NCBI GenBank assembly: GCA_964454745.1
Contig: CAYVUI010000034.1
Span: forward strand, 1-36,599
From: CAYVUI01 sp964454745
GTDB lineage: Bacteria; Planctomycetota; Phycisphaerae; Sedimentisphaerales; Anaerohalosphaeraceae
Direction of reading: 5' to 3'
Length of the DNA stretch: 36,599 nt
Positions within the stretch are counted from its first letter, which is position 1. Each line of letters starts with the position of its first letter. The position numbers and the translations under genes are program-made. This document shows, one piece after another, positions 34,901 to 36,599 of the stretch. Below the pieces are notes generated by a model, which searched no databases, was not told the origin of the DNA, and saw only the letters and a program-made list of their open reading frames with translations.

Positions 34901-35544
34901 AAAGCTATGCGGTATGGGATGAAGGCTGGAACTATTCCGCGGGAGGTCAGTACGGGAAAAGTGTAAGCCTGCTCGACAGCTATATCATTGCCCTGGGCAG
35001 AACCGGTTATGCTCCCGCCGTGCAGGCGGTAGTTGATAAACTCGCGATCCTCAATGCCAACAGCTATTTTTCACATCATCGCGCAGCGGCAATGGCTCTC
35101 GAAAACCTGGCCGATACGGCCGCGGCCCAGCCCCTGGCCCAACTGCTTGCCAAACCGGGAATGTCCGGGCACTACATAAGAAATATTCCTGAAGCGGAGG
35201 CCATTTATTCGGGCAGTGAAAACGAAACCATTCCCCGTCACTACTCGTTAAGGGAAATCATTCTTGCCAGGGCACTGTATCGCTGCGGGGATTATAACGG
35301 AATGGGCGAGCAAACTCTGCGGGCTTATATTGATGACTTCAGGGGGCATTTCAGCAGGCATGCCTACGCTGCACTGCAAAATCCGGATTTTAATTGTGAT
35401 GATTGTGTGAATATCATAGATATGTCTATTTTAGGTCTAAATTGGCTTAAATACTGCGATATGTGCGACGGATCAGATATTGATGGTGATCACAGGGTAG
35501 ATTGGGCCGATTTAACAAAATTTTTAGAAAATTGGCTTAAATAA
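31948..35544 (+). CDS. Secreted twin-module FAD-dependent oxidoreductase 3 with C-terminal dockerin
   Basis: 1198 residues with a signal peptide (MKRLVVSIAVCIISLYAFC). Module 1: VDIVVVGGTSAGVSAAIAAA (about 34-53), YLGTD, discoidin-like insert (about 115-250: SDDGVNWQQV, ARYVKFFFEQ, MLIAEIQVV), VVVANRSGRQAIKAKTIVDA, ending VVGGCADVPRPCAEQMLRPL. Module 2: from about 545, YDVVIVGGGTSGAPAAIGAA, GCGAFV, RERRRAIGDYRL, YRCLLPQGLEGVLVTGLGIS, RMQADSQNQGYAAG. A HEAT-like region (about 930-1145) precedes a dockerin (about 1147-1198) with loops DFNCDDCVNIID and DIDGDHRVDWAD, each followed by a W-L helix end. Of the three paralogues only this one carries a dockerin, so it may dock onto a cohesin-bearing surface protein. 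Start at 31948, or 31951 (consecutive ATGs). Confidence 0.9.
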   Translation: MMKRLVVSIAVCIISLYAFCDSVLETVRQIPQVDDVDIVVVGGTSAGVSAAIAAAEEGASVFLVSDRPYLGTDITGTYRLWLEPGEEPLTDLEIAAFTPPPVELNALPLTYTADRPSEGAHQDTVPPSMLTDGNWASAITQSVQYGGDVNIIADLGESKEFDSLKTYFYQDDYSYEVQSVTFSISDDGVNWQQVAFLNNDLLGPDLYKYEPIILTAPVGGTARYVKFFFEQAPTSSRMLIAEIQVVTDDLHGSGVRPPTPINVKETFDLAAYEAGVTTLVSSYVTDILTDENGRPAGVVVANRSGRQAIKAKTIVDATFRSTAARLAGASFSAYPSGPQEFLRYVIRGPVQSGPGIVSSRVMPTPVSGKYSGDYDAIEYTLSINMPDGSFDSFAAAEQTARDLTYHVEQADSSDMLFQVPPDHMTGRASYAGAWTAAGDIPIGAFQPASIDGIYVVGGCADVPRPCAEQMLRPLNYMRTGDYVGRAAAVEAMAAPALAGVELAAAAGTVTHTGQVKESFLAPRPTFPCRPKIQARQRHLPVLAQYDVVIVGGGTSGAPAAIGAARYGADTLVIEYLHGLGGVGTLGLIGAYYGGNRVGFTDEVNDGIAAMNAPELCERSSWNIEAKMEWYRREVLSAGGDIWLHTLGCGAFVENSKLKGVIVSTPLGRGVILADVVIDSTGNNDITIAAGAEYDFTDADDAALQGTGLPYRNIEDGYRKPMWLTNTDWTFVDESDSRDVWHVYYMAKRKFSDEVYDLGQLIQTRERRRAIGDYRLDVPDFINLRTFPDTIVQAYGSKFDSHGMTVHPYLLINETPPYVYCNLPYRCLLPQGLEGVLVTGLGISAHRDAIPVVRMQADSQNQGYAAGIAAAMSLANGGYPRNIDIDALQDELVAKGIIESAVKSWQDNFPFSAGEVSNAVQNLINAPAQDYAGLETIAAQLDLSIPMLRDAYNDPGVSDQAKLKCAHILGIYNDPTGAARLLQEVQSYAVWDEGWNYSAGGQYGKSVSLLDSYIIALGRTGYAPAVQAVVDKLAILNANSYFSHHRAAAMALENLADTAAAQPLAQLLAKPGMSGHYIRNIPEAEAIYSGSENETIPRHYSLREIILARALYRCGDYNGMGEQTLRAYIDDFRGHFSRHAYAALQNPDFNCDDCVNIIDMSILGLNWLKYCDMCDGSDIDGDHRVDWADLTKFLENWLK

Positions 35545-35648
35545 GCTTGATGTATGTAAGCAATCTTGCTAAAATGTTATTTACAAATTTGATTTTTCTT
35601 TTGTTTGTGAAAATGAAGTAAACTTATTAACCTTATTTTGGAGGAGTT
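35545..35648. other. Spacer upstream of PEP-CTERM gene
   Basis: AT-rich, no terminator-like stem after the FAD gene. GGAGGAG directly before the PEP-CTERM start is a very strong ribosome site. Read-through from the FAD gene is possible. Confidence 0.4.
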
Positions 35649-36419
35649 ATGATGAAGAAAGTTATTGTTGTACTCACAATTGCATTTCTGGCGGCTGCTT
35701 CGTTTGCGGCCTACAATCTCTCATGGACAGGGGGAGCAGGTACGACCGATTGGCATACCGCAACGAACTGGGAAACGGATGGAGGAACCAATGAAATCCC
35801 AAGCGGTGACACAATTCTTCATACCGGACCGGGCACAATTGATATGGATGCTGACGGTGAATCCAGCAAATCTCAGCTCGGTGAACTCGGCGATGCCGTA
35901 CTGAACATCAACAACGGCGCGACATGGGCTTCCAACGGCTGGCTGACCAATGGCTACAAGTTTGGTTACACATCCACGATCAATATTGATGGCACGATTA
36001 ATGTAAGCACACAGAGGACATATCTTAGCAATGCCGGTGAAGGAATCATCAACGTAAACGGCGGTGCTTTCAACCTTAACGGCCACGGCCTCTATCTTGG
36101 ACAAAAGTCAACAGGCTATGGCATCCTGAATCTTAACTCCGGTTCTATGTATATCAACGGGATCAGCGGAACCTACTTCTTCGTTGGTTCTTACAGCAAT
36201 GCCTGGGAAATCAATATTGACGATGGGATCCTCACGGTCAACGGCGATGTGACGGATTTTGTCGCTACGTATGCCGATCAGTTTAATCCCATAAACGGGA
36301 AAACCGAAATCGTTGCTGAACTCAACCCATTTGGTCAAACAGTAATCTATGCGACTCCGGAACCTGCGACCTTTGGACTTCTCGGGCTGGGCTTCGCAAT
36401 GCTGAGAAAGAAAAAATAA
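35649..36419 (+). CDS. PEP-CTERM protein with beta-strand repeats
   Basis: 256 residues: signal peptide (MMKKVIVVLTIAFLAAASFA), a WTGGAGTTDWHTATNW start shared by secreted beta-strand-repeat proteins, then repeated segments such as AVLNINNGATW, STINIDGTINV, GIINVNGGAFNLNG and GILNLNSGSMYING, each a likely beta-helix turn. The PEP-CTERM tail is TPEPATFGLLGLGFAMLRKK, for exosortase-dependent sorting. The N-terminal half resembles the start of the LamG/dockerin protein at 21155-23617. A structural surface or matrix role is likely, and there is no catalytic motif. Start at 35649 or the next ATG at 35652. Confidence 0.87.
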   Translation: MMKKVIVVLTIAFLAAASFAAYNLSWTGGAGTTDWHTATNWETDGGTNEIPSGDTILHTGPGTIDMDADGESSKSQLGELGDAVLNINNGATWASNGWLTNGYKFGYTSTINIDGTINVSTQRTYLSNAGEGIINVNGGAFNLNGHGLYLGQKSTGYGILNLNSGSMYINGISGTYFFVGSYSNAWEINIDDGILTVNGDVTDFVATYADQFNPINGKTEIVAELNPFGQTVIYATPEPATFGLLGLGFAMLRKKK

Positions 36420-36457
36420 ATTTCAGGATTGTTTTAACAAGTTGGTACAATAACAAA

Positions 36458-36489
36458 GGCGGGGTCGTTGGCGGCCCCGTCTTTTTTTT
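36458..36489 (+). terminator. Intrinsic terminator of the PEP-CTERM gene
   Basis: A 9-bp stem with two G-U pairs (36458-36466/36473-36481, GGCGGGGTC/GGCCCCGTC) around a 6-base loop is followed by eight T. It lies 39 bases after the stop codon. Confidence 0.9.
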
Positions 36490-36599
36490 ATCATTCTGCC
36501 CTGACAGATACATGGATATGGAGAGCCTTTCATGACGGTTGATTTAAGTAGGGCTTGCTGAATAATTTGGAAGTTCTTTTTTTACAATGGGATGGGGTT

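Overview
The window looks like a chromosome segment of a Planctomycetota bacterium, most likely class Phycisphaerae (Sedimentisphaerales-like). This is inferred from family content: PEP-CTERM sorted proteins, type I dockerin-like tails, a cohesin-like domain, LamG and discoidin-like domains, orphan pseudopilins with the FTLIELLVVI start, and very large secreted PQQ-propeller proteins. No rRNA or single-copy marker is present, so the assignment is tentative.

Region 1 (1-7500) opens with the end of an IS66-family transposase. A minus-strand block follows: a secreted conserved hypothetical with the start CVTPVYRYSLEEW, an ECF sigma factor, a membrane anti-sigma-like protein (zf-HC2, one TM segment, PQQ-like propeller), an FtsX/MacB-type permease, its ATPase (TAATG overlap), and a pseudopilin. 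This reads as a stress-signalling and envelope-export locus.

Region 2 (7525-13475) is a two-gene minus-strand operon. Its first gene is a 1763-residue secreted protein with PQQ-like propellers, two DNRLRE/CBM96-like inserts, a methyltransferase-like Rossmann domain, a malectin-like domain and a canonical dockerin. 44 bp downstream is a PEP-CTERM protein whose body is a cohesin-like domain. A clear intrinsic terminator closes the operon. The pair suggests a dedicated cohesin-dockerin surface assembly.

Region 3 (13480-17650) is gene-poor accessory DNA. It holds direct repeats and hairpins, a decayed LamG/DUF1080-like fragment, a 5'-truncated SPL-type radical SAM gene, IS21- and IS200-like remnants, a DUF4143-type ATPase with a perfect 27-bp palindrome at its start, and the 3' part of a tRNA-Gly(TCC) gene, a typical scar of site-specific integration.

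Region 4 (17655-36489) is the most distinctive part. Three paralogous secreted proteins of about 1140-1200 residues each carry two FAD-oxidoreductase modules in one chain, a discoidin-like insert in the first module, and HEAT-like C-terminal repeats. One also has a dockerin and one looks like a lipoprotein. Between and around them lie a LamG protein whose two dockerin-like half repeats flank the LamG domain, a second pseudopilin, a GntR/LacI-type regulator, a CstA-family transporter divergent from the second FAD gene, and a PEP-CTERM beta-strand-repeat protein. I infer an extracytoplasmic oxidation system acting on a polymeric or glycan-linked substrate; the substrate cannot be read from the sequence.
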